Of a stretch of 64,000 nucleotides of DNA, positions 1-9,550 are shown piece by piece (position 1 is the stretch's first letter; every line of letters starts with the position of its first letter). Under the pieces are notes generated by a model. That model did not search any database and had not been told where the DNA came from. It was given only the letters and a program-made list of their open reading frames with translations. The translations under genes were made by a program, and so were the position numbers. This DNA comes from Zantedeschia hybrid cultivar (Eukaryota; Streptophyta; Magnoliopsida; Alismatales; Araceae), in the NCBI GenBank assembly GCA_030544215.1, contig JARZZO010000002.1, forward strand, positions 81,847,150 through 81,911,149. Reading direction: 5' to 3'.

Positions 1-1143
1 TTTAGATTCGTGAACACTTTATTATTTATTATTCATAATCTTATATTTTATACTTGCATTTGGTTTCGTTTATGTTTTCAACATAATTTTTTTTTTATTC
101 TTATAGTAATGAAATCACATTGATATCTCAAAAAAGTATTCTTTGTTGAAAATGTATACGACAGATTATATGATGACACTAATAGTGTATAAAAGTGATA
201 CTTTCGAATGGTTTATAAAATGAAGAGAAAGATTTGCTGCAATTTTTCATACATTGTTGTCATACATTGTTGTCCACTTGTTTTGATCAAAAGACAACGC
301 AGACTTGTGCAAAAGTAGATTTTTTTAAAAAAATGTTGAGTTTAGGAACCATCTGAGCTTGGTGTCCTGAGACAATCATTGATCGAATAGTCAAAAAAAA
401 TAAAAAAACAGGGTCATGTTCCTTATGATCAGATAACTCAAATTAGATGGAGCGGCGTCGACATGTGTGTGCCAGTCACATATAGAAGTGCACTCGATAC
501 TATTGCCTAATCTTGGTTATTAGATAGTAGCACCTAAAACATTGCAATGCAGCCTGGATTGTAGCAAGTCTCTTTAAAGAGAAATGCCAAAAAAATCTGT
601 CTACGGCTAGAGAGGGGTCTAGGTACGTATTGTGTCCAAGAAAAACTTTCCAATGAACTAGTGAGTGGTATCATGAGCATTAATGATTTACTAAATTACA
701 AAGTACACATGCTAGAATATATGGAACATAGTGGTGTGTCCTACTCGCTTTCTTTAAGAGTCGATCTCACTTCCTTCGAGATATAATAATTATTCCCAAA
801 AATTTTAACCTTATATACTTTTGCTTATGTGAAGAGTAATACTTGTTAGAATACTCTAGGACTAGGAGAATTACAATTGCAATTGTCGTCAAATTACATG
901 ATCAAATAAATGTGCATACTTTAATTTTTGATGTACCCGTTATAAGGGAATGTAGGATGCAGCAATTGAGCGCTATCCAATCTCAAAATCGAACAGCAAG
1001 TATTCTTCTTCTTTGAATCTAGATGTCCTTGTCTGCAAGACAGCTAAGGGAAAACTAAGGAGTGGCACTCGATTATTGATCTTTTTTTTTACTGTAAAGT
1101 ACATACTCAAGTATTGATCCTAAGTGCTATTCAGAAATGGGAT
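1..1143. other. AT-rich intergenic DNA
   Basis: No open frame of useful length, RNA gene or repeat structure is visible. The sequence is AT-rich with short poly-A and poly-T runs, as expected of plant intergenic DNA. Confidence 0.6.
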
Positions 1144-1713
1144 CCCCTGGTCTCCTCCCCCTGTGCTTCTAGACATGTGGGTGGAAGAGGTGATGGAGTA
1201 CAGTTGCATCACTTTAGAACAAAAGACTCATTTACCCTCTACCCATGTGTCTGGAGGCACATAAGGGCATAGAGGGGGAGGCGCAAAAGATCCATTGCCT
1301 ATTATCTGATATCCAAGATTCCTGTCATATTGAACTATAAAGTTCACAAGGGCCTCTCCTGCTGGACTTTGGAAGTCAACTAAGCAGGGCCCTCTTGGAG
1401 GTTTTTGGGCTTTATCGACCATCTAGCCTCCTCCCCTGGGTCCTTGTGCACCTATAGAGACATAAGGGGAGGAAGTGATGAGGTATAGCCGCATCACTTC
1501 AGAATCAAAAGACTCATTCACCCTCTAGCCATGTGTATGGGGGCAGATAAGGGCACAAAGAGGGAGACTCAAAAGATCCCATTGCCCATTATCTGATATC
1601 CCAAGATTTCGATACTTGACATATTGGACTATAAAGTTCACTAGGGCCTCTCCCACTGAACTTATGATGTCCACTAAACAAGGCCCTGTTGGAGGTCTCT
1701 GGGCTTTATGGAC
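1144..1713. repeat. Two-copy tandem duplication, 283-bp period
   Basis: Unit 1 is about 1144-1432 and unit 2 about 1433-1713. Matching landmarks such as GCATCACTT (1208 and 1491) lie 283 bp apart. Copies differ by scattered substitutions and small indels, so the duplication is old. On the minus strand both copies keep a similar short peptide frame (GPCLVD followed by GEALVNFIVQY), which may be a relic exon, but I recognise no family. The LTR element that follows is inserted at the end of unit 2. Confidence 0.7.
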
Positions 1714-2749
1714 TACAGCAATCGGAAACTGGTCCTACACTGAAGATCGTCTGGTCCAATCTATGGCTACTCGTCGCGATAAAATTTGTAGTAGAATGGA
1801 AGACTGCACCAAGTAAGGACCGACAAGAGGAAAAAGGCAGTCAAGGGCCTCTCCATCTAAGTGGGGGGAAGACCCTCCGATGCCTAAGTCAGACCTTGAG
1901 CAGAAGGAGACTGAGTGACTAGAGCTTTCTTGGATGCAAGTGTGCGTTAGAGCGTACCTTTGCACAAAAGAGGAATGGGTTTATTTATACTGCCCTCTGT
2001 GTGAGGCATTGGAGGGTAATTTTGTAACGACCGGGTGGTGGCCCACGATTTGGCCCCCCTAATTGAAGGGATCATGGCTACCCACTCTAGAAGGCACAAT
2101 CTCCTCTCTTGATGAGAGGTGGATATCATGGAGCCCTACCTCGAATGAACAGTTGCCTTATGTGGAGCTGAGATTCCCACCCAGGGAGAGGCGAAAAGTT
2201 TGAATCTTTTCAGACTTCTCAGGAAGTTAGGATCTCGAGAAGTCGGTGCTCTGGACCCTTGTCTAGGGGACTCGCCCTTAGACGGCCTAGTTGGCAGAGG
2301 GACGAGGATTGTCCCGAGTACCCCTTCTTCTAAGGAAGTTTGGATCTCGGAAAGTCGATTCTCGAGATCTCGGTCAGGCGGTGCTCTAGGCCCTCGTTTG
2401 GGGGCCTCACCCTTGGAGGGCCTTGTTGGCCAAGGAGAGAGAATTGGCCCGAGTGCCCCTTCTTTTCGGTAAGTCGAGATCTCAATAAGTCGATTTTCGA
2501 GATCTCGGTCGGGCGGTGCTCTGGGTCCTCGCTTGGGGGCCTCGCCCTTGGGGGGCCTTGTTGACCGAGGGGCGAGACTAGCCTGAGTGTCCCTTCTTCT
2601 CGATAAGTCAGGCGCTCGGTTGGGCCCTGTTGGGCCACTGTGTCGAGCCCGTGGGAGCATCCTAAACCATCTCCTACTGACTGGGTTGTGGGTCATTGGG
2701 CTATATGTTGTTGGGCCTTTCTAGGCCAAATCCAACTTAGCCCTCTTCA
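1714..2749 (-). repeat. 3' LTR of the 1714-7280 element
   Basis: It aligns along its length with 6261-7280. It ends CTCTTCA on the plus strand, so the minus strand starts TGAAGAG. The left end is mutated (TACAGCAATCG against TGTTGCGGTTA in the other LTR). It contains three to four diverged internal repeats of about 125-130 bp, each running through 'cgagatctcggtc' to 'ggccttgttgg' (about 2200-2600). Open frames here are by-products of these GC-rich repeats. Confidence 0.7.
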
Positions 2750-2772
2750 CTGGCCCCCTCACTCTCAGACTC
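2750..2772 (-). other. Polypurine tract of the 1714-7280 element
   Basis: The minus strand just before the 3' LTR is purine-rich (GAGAGTGAGGGGG then CCAG). This is where plus-strand DNA synthesis would be primed. The assignment rests on position and composition. Confidence 0.45.
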
Positions 2773-2874
2773 GCGGCCCGCGAGTGTGAAAGTAATGTAG
2801 AGGCTTGCGGCTCTAAGAGAACCGTTGTCTGCCTTGTCTCTAAATGTGGCTTGAGACTTATATGACTTAGAATT

Positions 2875-3188
2875 GTAGCCAGGTACCCTTCTCGAATGTA
2901 AGCACTCGGGAGATATGGCTAAGTGCCTTTTTTGAGTGTAGGCACTCATGGATCGAATGGCTTAAGAGCTCTTCCTGAGTGTGAGCACTCGAGGAACATA
3001 TGACTTAAGAGCCCTTCTCGAGTGTGCGCAGTCAGGGATCGAATGGCTTAAGAGCTCATCTCGAGTGTTAGCACCCGAGGAAAATGTGACCTAAGAGACC
3101 TTTCCGAGTGTGGGCACCGGAGAAACATCTAGCTTAAGAGCCCTTTCCAAATGTGGGCACCTGAAGAACATATGGCTCAAGAGCCCTT
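2875..3188. repeat. Internal minisatellite, about 45-bp units (left part)
   Basis: About seven imperfect units contain 'cgagtgt.ggcact/ccgagg' followed by 'aacatatggcttaagag'. They belong to the internal, probably untranslated, region of the host LTR element. The array was split by the solo LTR at 3189-4648 and resumes at 4649. Confidence 0.65.
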
Positions 3189-4648
3189 TGTAGACACCGA
3201 TTTTGGACCACCCTTTTGGTCATGAGTCACATCCATTATTAGCCCTTCATCACCAAAATCCCCTCATTTAGCCATCTCAGCCCACTAGCAACTAAGACCA
3301 TTAACCAAATCCCGACTCTATCCACCTTTTCGTGGAAGGCCACCCCTCGCCTTCCACCACCCTTCGAAGGCCAGCCAGTCCGCCTTCCACCTCCTTCGAA
3401 GGCCACCCCCTGTCTTCCACCTTTTGGCCACCTTTTTCACTTTTTACCACTTTTTCGTGGAAGGCCAGCCCCCTTGCCTTCCACCACCTTCGAAGGCCAC
3501 CCCTTGCCTTCCACCACCCTTCGAAGGCCACCACTTGCCTTCCACCACCCTTCGAAGGCCACCCATTGCCTTCCACCCTCTTCGAAGGCCAACCGGGCCG
3601 CCTTCCACCACTTCGTGGAAGGCCAGCTACCTGGCCTTCCACGGGATTGGAAGGCATGTTGGCTGACCGTCCACTCCCCTAACTACCACCTTGACCTCGT
3701 CTTCCCCACGATCTCCTCTACTCGCCGCCCTCACCTCCACTACTCCGATCACTCCCCACTCCGGCGACTGCCGAGCGCACCATCTCCGACCCTTGACCAC
3801 TTCCTATTGGCTGAAGGTTGATTTACAGGGATTTAGACCCCTATTTTCTCATATTTTTTCCTTCATCTATTTAAACCCCCCAGGTTCCCTCGAGCAAGGG
3901 GGTTGGAAAGGGATTAAGAAGGAGTTTCTTTCTCGGAGCGGGTCGGTTTTGAGGAGTCGAGCGGGCAAGGAGTCAGAGAGTTTCAGAGGAATACTTTGCA
4001 CTCCAAATGGGCTTGTCTTCCTAACCCACTTTTACTTTTCTCCTTTCTTCATTTCATTGCATTCTCACTTTTCATCCATGCCGTAACATTCTCCCTTTCT
4101 CACTCTTCTGTCCACTTTTAATACAGCACATCACTTTTCACACACGAGCACTTATCTGCATGCATGCATCCTAGAATGACTTAGCAATCCCTATTTACCC
4201 CCAGATGTTTGAAACAAAAAACGGGAGGTAGGTGGCCATAACATATGGTCACCTTCCCTCCCAAACACTCATCCGGTGCGTCTCCCTCTAATTTTAGTTA
4301 ATTTTTATGTTTGCATGAACGGATCCTACATGTCACAGTTCTAATCGGGCTATTTCTTTTCTTTGTATGTCTTCTCTTTTCAGGGGCTCTTACCAGATCC
4401 TGCGCGCGGACTACCAAGCTCTCCTCCTCTGGCCGGCCGGAGGAAGAGAAGGGGGAACCACCGTCTCCCGCTCCTTCAGAACGCGATCACTCTACAATCA
4501 TGCGGAGCACAGGGATCGTAAGGTAATGTTCCTGGCGATCACACCTCAATTTCTAACCCTCCTTTAAATCGCCACAGCGCTGAGACGAACGGAGGAACCC
4601 TCGATCCAAAGCCCGCAGCCGCGGCAGGGGAAGTTCCGGGCGCCTACA
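3189..4648. mobile_element. Solo LTR nested in the older element, TSD CCCTT
   Basis: The sequence begins TGTAGACACC and ends GGCGCCTACA, so the ends form a short TGTAG/CTACA inverted repeat. It is flanked by a perfect 5-bp duplication CCCTT (3184-3188 and 4649-4653). The surrounding 45-bp minisatellite continues on both sides, which shows a clean insertion. No PBS, polypurine tract or coding domain lies inside, so it is a single LTR left by recombination. TATTTAAA at about 3867 could be its plus-strand TATA box. Only the strand of the original element is uncertain. Confidence 0.85.
3325..3660. repeat. Minisatellite with palindromic core inside the solo LTR
   Basis: About nine to ten imperfect units of roughly 30-33 bp carry 'ccttccacca' plus the palindrome-centred 'cttcgaaggcca' or 'cttcgtggaaggcc'. 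Open frames on both strands here encode only low-complexity repeats and are not genes. Confidence 0.75.
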
Positions 4649-4765
4649 CCCTTCCCGAGTGTGGGCACCCGAGGAACATCTGGCTCAAGAGTACTTCCCG
4701 TATGTGGGCACTTGAGGGACATATGACTTAAAAGTCCTTCTCGAGTGTAGGCACTTGAGGGTAAA
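4649..4765. repeat. Internal minisatellite (right part)
   Basis: It continues the 45-bp unit array of 2875-3188 beyond the nested solo LTR, with about two to three units such as 'cgagtgtgggcacccgagg'. Confidence 0.6.
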
Positions 4766-6256
4766 CATCAAAATAGTTTTGGAGAATATGATTTTATTGA
4801 ATTCAGTATTTGCAACTGTGCAATGCTTTACAGAGCTGACTTAACAATAATAGGCTCTAGGGTTCAGAATTCCAAGTGTGGGGTACCTCTTTGCCTTCGA
4901 GTGCATGTAGACAGTCGGTATACCCTCTTGCCGAGGATTTTTGAGATGCGGTAGGGGACTTCCAAGTTGGGGGTGAGCTTTACTGAGGCGAGCTATAGAG
5001 TCGACGCCTCAGCCTTCTACAAAATCAAGTCTCCTAAGAAGAACTGCCTTTCTCGCACTCGGAGGTTGTAATACTTGGCCATTTTCCTCTCCTCGAGAGT
5101 AGCACGTGGTCACCACCTCCTTGCAGTTGGCATACTGGTACGTCAAGGTGATGAGTTTGTTAAGGGTCTTCATAGCCTAAAGCACAACTCCCCTTCTAAG
5201 CGTGTCATCTCGGGTGCCTTGTGTAGTGGTTGTGACAGCTAAGGACACCTCAAGCTTGGGCACGTGGAGGGCTTCCACGTGGAAGTGGACGATGTAGTCC
5301 ATGAGAGACTCTCCTCACCACTTCTTGATCGCCACTACACTGGCCGACGATCTCTTATGGGGTGCTGGCGAAGTGATCGCGAAATAGCCTCCCGAACTAT
5401 TGAAATGAGTGGATAGACCTAGAGCCTAGTGAGGTGAGCCACACCTGCACTGTTTCCACCAAGGTGGTAGCGAAGGCACGGCAGCAGATGGCGTCCGAGA
5501 CCTGATGTAGCCTCATATGAGACTGAAAGTTGTTGTAGTAGTCTAGGGGTCATCCTGTCCATTGTAGGTGTGAAGGTTGTTGACCGGTAGCTTCTTGGGA
5601 ACTGGAACATCGAATATCTCTTAGGAGAAAGGGGATAGATCTTCGTCTTTGTCAGCAGGGGAGGAAGAACGCCTTTCTCAAAAAAGACTCTCGAGGCACC
5701 TCTCTCATTGCTTCAAACATTGTTCTCGCTTGTCGAGCCACCTTTCCAACTCACAACTGCAGCGGTTCATAACTGGGTCCACTTGGGACAAGTGGGACCG
5801 AGCCAGTGTATCAGAGTGGTGGCTTTGGCTCTTGTCACTTCCTCCCTGTATGAGAGAAGAGCGATTCAACCTAGCGACTCCCGAACTAGCAGGCCGGGGG
5901 TCGTTACGACAGATTTTTCTATTGAGGATGGTGAAGCGCCCTCTTGCGCTTCGAACTCCTTGCCGCCCTCCAAGAGTGGCTTGTTGGGTAGGCTGTAGCG
6001 TTCCACCCTGGAGAGCACCAGCTTGGGGCACGGGCAGGCGCTCCTACATTAGCATGAAGAGGGCATCGAATTGCTGCGCCATGGCCCCCAGAGGATTGTT
6101 GCCGCTCTGCGATGGATCAGACGATATGTTGTGGGAAATGTGGTGGTCGTTGGCGCCTCCAATAGCGCCCTGTTGAGAAGGTTCTCTGGCCCTCTTACTG
6201 TTCTTATTGTTGCCTCTAGTCATGGCTTCTCGTTCGTTTCCCACAGATGGCGCCAA
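4766..6256 (-). pseudogene. Degenerate Ty3/gypsy gag
   Basis: Minus-strand reading gives broken pieces of a plant gypsy gag. The N-terminal part near 6256-5700 is polar and basic. A central stretch near 5610-5560 reads like 'LPVNNLHTYNGQDDP', the usual entry to the retrotransposon gag domain (YDGTxDP in relatives). Near 5320-5290 there is 'ESLMDYIVHFHVEAL', matching the family's 'ESLxDYIxRFxxEA' helix. Stops and frameshifts separate the pieces. Known gag forms the virus-like particle; this copy cannot. No protease or reverse transcriptase follows before the 3' side of the element. Confidence 0.65.
6241..6256 (-). other. Primer-binding site of the 1714-7280 element
   Basis: The minus strand reads TGGCGCCATCTGTGGG, four bases inside the LTR end CAACA. 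TGGCGCC is the usual start of the primer-binding site in many plant gypsy elements. Its position fixes the right-hand repeat as the 5' LTR. Confidence 0.65.
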
Positions 6257-6260
6257 TCAT

Positions 6261-7280
6261 GTTGCGGTTAGAAACTAGTATGGGACTGAGGACCGTCTGA
6301 TCTAATCTCTAGCTACTCGTCACAATAGAATTTGTAATAGAAGGAAAGACTGCACCAGGTAAAGACTTGAAAGAGCAAGAAGATAGTCAGGAGGCCCCCC
6401 ATCTAGGTGGGAGGAAGATCCCCAATGCCTAAGTCAAATCCTTGAGCAAAAGGAGACTGAGTGGCTAGAATTTTTTGGGATGCAAGTATGCATCATAGCG
6501 TACCTTTGCACAGAGGAGGAAAATGTATATTTATATTGTCCTCTGTATAAGGCATTGAAGGGTAGTTTTGTAAGGGCCAGCTGGTGGCCCACCATTTGGG
6601 TCCCCTTATTGACGGGGTCGTGGGTCCCTAGTCTAGAAGGCACAATCTCCTCTTTTGATGAGAGGTGGAGATCGTGGAGTCTTACCTCGAATGGGCAGTA
6701 GTCGAATGTGGAGCTGAGATTCCCGCCCAGGGAGAGGCTGGAAGTTTGAATCTTCTCAGATTTCTCGGGAAGTTGGGATCTCCGGAAGTCAGTGCTCTGG
6801 GCCCTCATCTAAAGGCCTCACCCTTGGGTAGCCTTGTTGGCAGAGGGACGAGGACTGTCCCAAGTTCCTCTTCTTCTTGGGAAGTCGAGATCTCTGGAAG
6901 TCCATTCTCAGGATCTCGGTCGAGCAGTGCTCTGGACCATTGCCTGGGGGCCTTGCACCTGGGGGGCCTTGTTGGCCGAGGGGCGAGACCTTCTTCTTGG
7001 TAAATCATGATCTCGAGAAGTCGGTTCTCAGGATCTCGGTCGGGCAGTGCTCTGGGCCCTCACCTCGGGGCCTCACCTTTGGGGCGCCTTGTTGGCCGAA
7101 GGGCGAGAACTAGCTTGAGTGTCCCTTCTTCTCGGTAAGTTAAGCTCTCGGTCAGGTCTTGTTAGGCCACTATGTCGAATCCGTAGGAGCGTCCTGAACC
7201 ATCTCCTACGGACTAGGCCGTGGGCCACTGGACTGTTCGTTGCGTGTGTTTTTGGGCCAAGACCAACTTAATCCTCTTGA
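6261..7280 (-). repeat. 5' LTR of the 1714-7280 element
   Basis: It begins TGTTGCGGTTAG on the plus strand next to the primer-binding site and ends CCTCTTGA, a mutated form of the expected CA end. It pairs with 1714-2749, including the internal 125-bp repeats. The two LTRs differ at many positions, so the insertion is old. Confidence 0.7.
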
Positions 7281-7577
7281 TGAACCACCTATTCGTTGTT
7301 GTTTTCAACATGCGAACAACATGCATGCGGCAAAAACTAATAGATAACCCTTCTCTAAGACACTTATTCAAGGGCGTTGATTAAATAACTTGAAATTTGG
7401 GGAGTATTGGGAATTGTGTTTAGCTAAAGTGGATTTATTTTAAAATATAAGTATTTGTAAGACCAAAGCATATTATATTTCTTATACTTGAAGTTTGAGG
7501 TGGCAAATGTATCTCGTTTTCCTTACTAGTATTGTAATACCATTCGGAAATGAATGCGTTACTGATTTCAATAGGTT

Positions 7578-7579
<2 letters not shown>
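7281..7579. other. Intergenic DNA
   Basis: AT-rich DNA with no recognised feature. Its first bases (TGAACCACCTA) resemble the sequence at the end of unit 1 of the 283-bp duplication (CGACCATCTA), consistent with being the far side of the target site. Confidence 0.5.

Positions 7580-7633
<54 letters not shown>
7580..7633. repeat. (TA)n microsatellite
   Basis: About 27 uninterrupted TA dinucleotides. Overlapping Tyr-Ile repeat frames on both strands are artefacts. Confidence 0.95.
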
Positions 7634-7636
<3 letters not shown>

Positions 7637-7654
7637 AAATATATTGTATTTATA

Positions 7655-8000
7655 TGTATACCTTTAGCTCTCACATATTATCATCAATACTCCTAAAATC
7701 TTCAAAATATTACATTTATACCCCTTCTGTCAAACTTAGGTGAATTTTAACGAAATATGTCAAAAACATTACATAAATCATGATATCATCGGAGGTGGGG
7801 ATACATAATGCAAGATTTTAGTGAATTGAGGGATATATATGCAAAATATTAGTGAATTTAAACATATTTATGCAAATGATTAGATTGAGGGGTATAAGTG
7901 TAATTTTTTAAAAATTTCAGGTGTATTGATGCTAATACATGAAAGTTGAGGTATACATGTAAATATGATGTATTTGAGGGATATATATGCAAAAAACTTA
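7655..8000. repeat. AT-rich interspersed repeat family, copy A
   Basis: Related to 15932-16262 (copy B) and to the split copy C at 47243-47548 plus 61345-61435. Shared landmarks in order are 'tatcatcaatact', 'aaaatcttcaaaatatta', 'ataaatcatgat.atc', 'attttagtgaatt', 'ggtataagtgtaa', then 'ttgatg..aatac' and 'gtatacatgtaaatatgat'. It has no coding potential. Copy A is uninterrupted where copy C contains the Harbinger element, so it serves as an internal empty-site reference. Confidence 0.7.
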
Positions 8001-9380
8001 TTCCAATAAGATAAAGTCGAAGTACCGTCAAATTATATCATTTAGCTGCCTCAACTTACTATGAGTAGACACAAAAGGATGGGGAAAAAATGCCCTACAA
8101 AATGCAGGAAAAATGGGTTTGAAGAGTTGATTCTAATAAATGGTGGCAAATAAGATTTTTATTTATTTAAAACTTTATAAAATACTTTTGATATCTTTGA
8201 AATCAGTGGAAAGGACCATGTGACACACTATGTCATTGTTTTATTTGACGTGACATTTTTCAACGAGAAAGCAAAAGAAGAATATCTAGAGGATCTCCTC
8301 TGGCAGTAAAGATCACTGGCAACAAGGTCACATGGTTCCATAAAAATACTATTCTTTACCACTTGTCATAAGTTTTAACACATTGATCTATAGTAAAAGT
8401 TAGGAAGTGCTCATAAGTTCGGTACTAGTCTTTAATATATGCTCAGTTTTTGGAGTTCAAAAAAAAAAAAAAGCAGGGTCAATTTTGTTGGTGAGCTTTA
8501 CAAGCTAATCACTCACTTCTCCCTCTTGCCTTTACCCCGTGTGGCTGTGCATTTCCGTGCCTTAGGCTCTAATTACAGGAAATTATGAGAAACAAAATGT
8601 TCGACGTGGAAAACAACTCCCAAACGACAGATATTGGAAACATTGTTATTCATGTAACATTTACTGATATAAAAGAAAAGTTTATGGTAAACTAGAATTT
8701 ACATTGTTTAAAAAATATACATACACTTCCAAATATATATATAACTCCCTGAAATACCAGGTCGCGAATCCTTCATCAAGCCTAGTAGATTGGTCTAAAT
8801 GGTTCCTCGTATGACTTGCCAAACATATCTTGTAATGCATACACAAGATGACAACAAGAGAGCATATGACAACATAAAGTTTTTGTTAACCATATGCATG
8901 CACTACGTTTTAATGCAAGATCTAAAAAAAAAATGATAAATTATGGAAGATGAAGTTGTCGCCTCTTAAAATCAACTGTGTGATCAACAAGATAACAAGA
9001 TGTTTGAATATAAGATAATGAGACTACAAGTTACCATCATAATATGTTATCAAGACATTTGGGTACACAATGTACTAGAATAACAGAACATCACCCTTTT
9101 AATTAAATAAAGCTTTCTAACAATGATCAGTAGAGCTCAGACCCTTGTGAGGGGGCATAGCTTTTTCTCTATTCCCATAAACAATGCCAAAAATAATGAC
9201 CTCAAATTTGTTAATTAGCAGTATTATATAGCTAGCTCTGACTTAATGATGCATGCCCTTGAAGTTTATACCTGGCTGCTAGACGAGCAAGAAAATGGAG
9301 AGAGTTGGAGTTGAGCATCCTTCATATAAGATTAATGATAGGTAAACCTTGGGTGTAAGGACTTTGGTGAGAAACCTCTG
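8001..9380. other. Intergenic DNA
   Basis: AT-rich with short homopolymer runs. No coding, RNA or transposon-end signal that I can support. Confidence 0.5.
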
Positions 9381-9536
9381 AATCGCGCCCGCCCAGGTCG
9401 ACACGTTTCAGGCAATACAAAAAAAAACTTCAAAAAAATCAAATTATAATCAATAAATTCAAAAGCTAACCCCATTAATGGGCCTACAAGATACTAATAG
9501 GTCGATAATGGGTCTATTAAGATGCTAGGTATTACA
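9381..9536 (-). repeat. Truncated 3' LTR of the chromovirus
   Basis: It matches 15114-15269: both contain 'gaatcgcg(c/t)ccgcc', 'aggtcgac', 'aatcaataaattcaaaa' and 'gggtctattaagatg'. Homology stops abruptly at about 9381, so most of this LTR has been deleted. Confidence 0.75.
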
Positions 9537-9550
9537 CCTTCTCCCCTTTA
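9537..9550 (-). other. Polypurine tract of the chromovirus
   Basis: The minus strand reads TAAAGGGGAGAAGG directly before the LTR start TGTAATACC and just after the chromodomain stop codon. This is the expected position of the plus-strand priming tract. Confidence 0.7.

Larger units (their letters stand above)
1714..7280 (-). mobile_element. Decayed gag-only LTR retrotransposon with a nested solo LTR
   Basis: Two direct repeats of about 1.03 kb (1714-2749 and 6261-7280) bound an internal region. Orientation is minus: next to the right-hand LTR, the minus strand reads TGGCGCC then ATCTGTGGG, which is the primer-binding-site type common in plant Ty3/gypsy elements. A purine-rich tract lies beside the left LTR. 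Flanks TGGAC (1709-1713) and TGAAC (7281-7285) look like a 5-bp target duplication with one mutation. Only degenerate gag is left inside (4766-6256); no pol domains are seen, so this is a non-autonomous or deleted copy. It was later interrupted by an unrelated solo LTR at 3189-4648. Confidence 0.72.

Noticed and set aside
3301..3821. Several overlapping 80-118-codon frames on both strands
   Set aside because: They come from the solo-LTR minisatellite; low complexity and mutually overlapping.
7435..7743. Open frames with long Tyr-Ile repeats on both strands
   Set aside because: They are translations of the (TA)n microsatellite.
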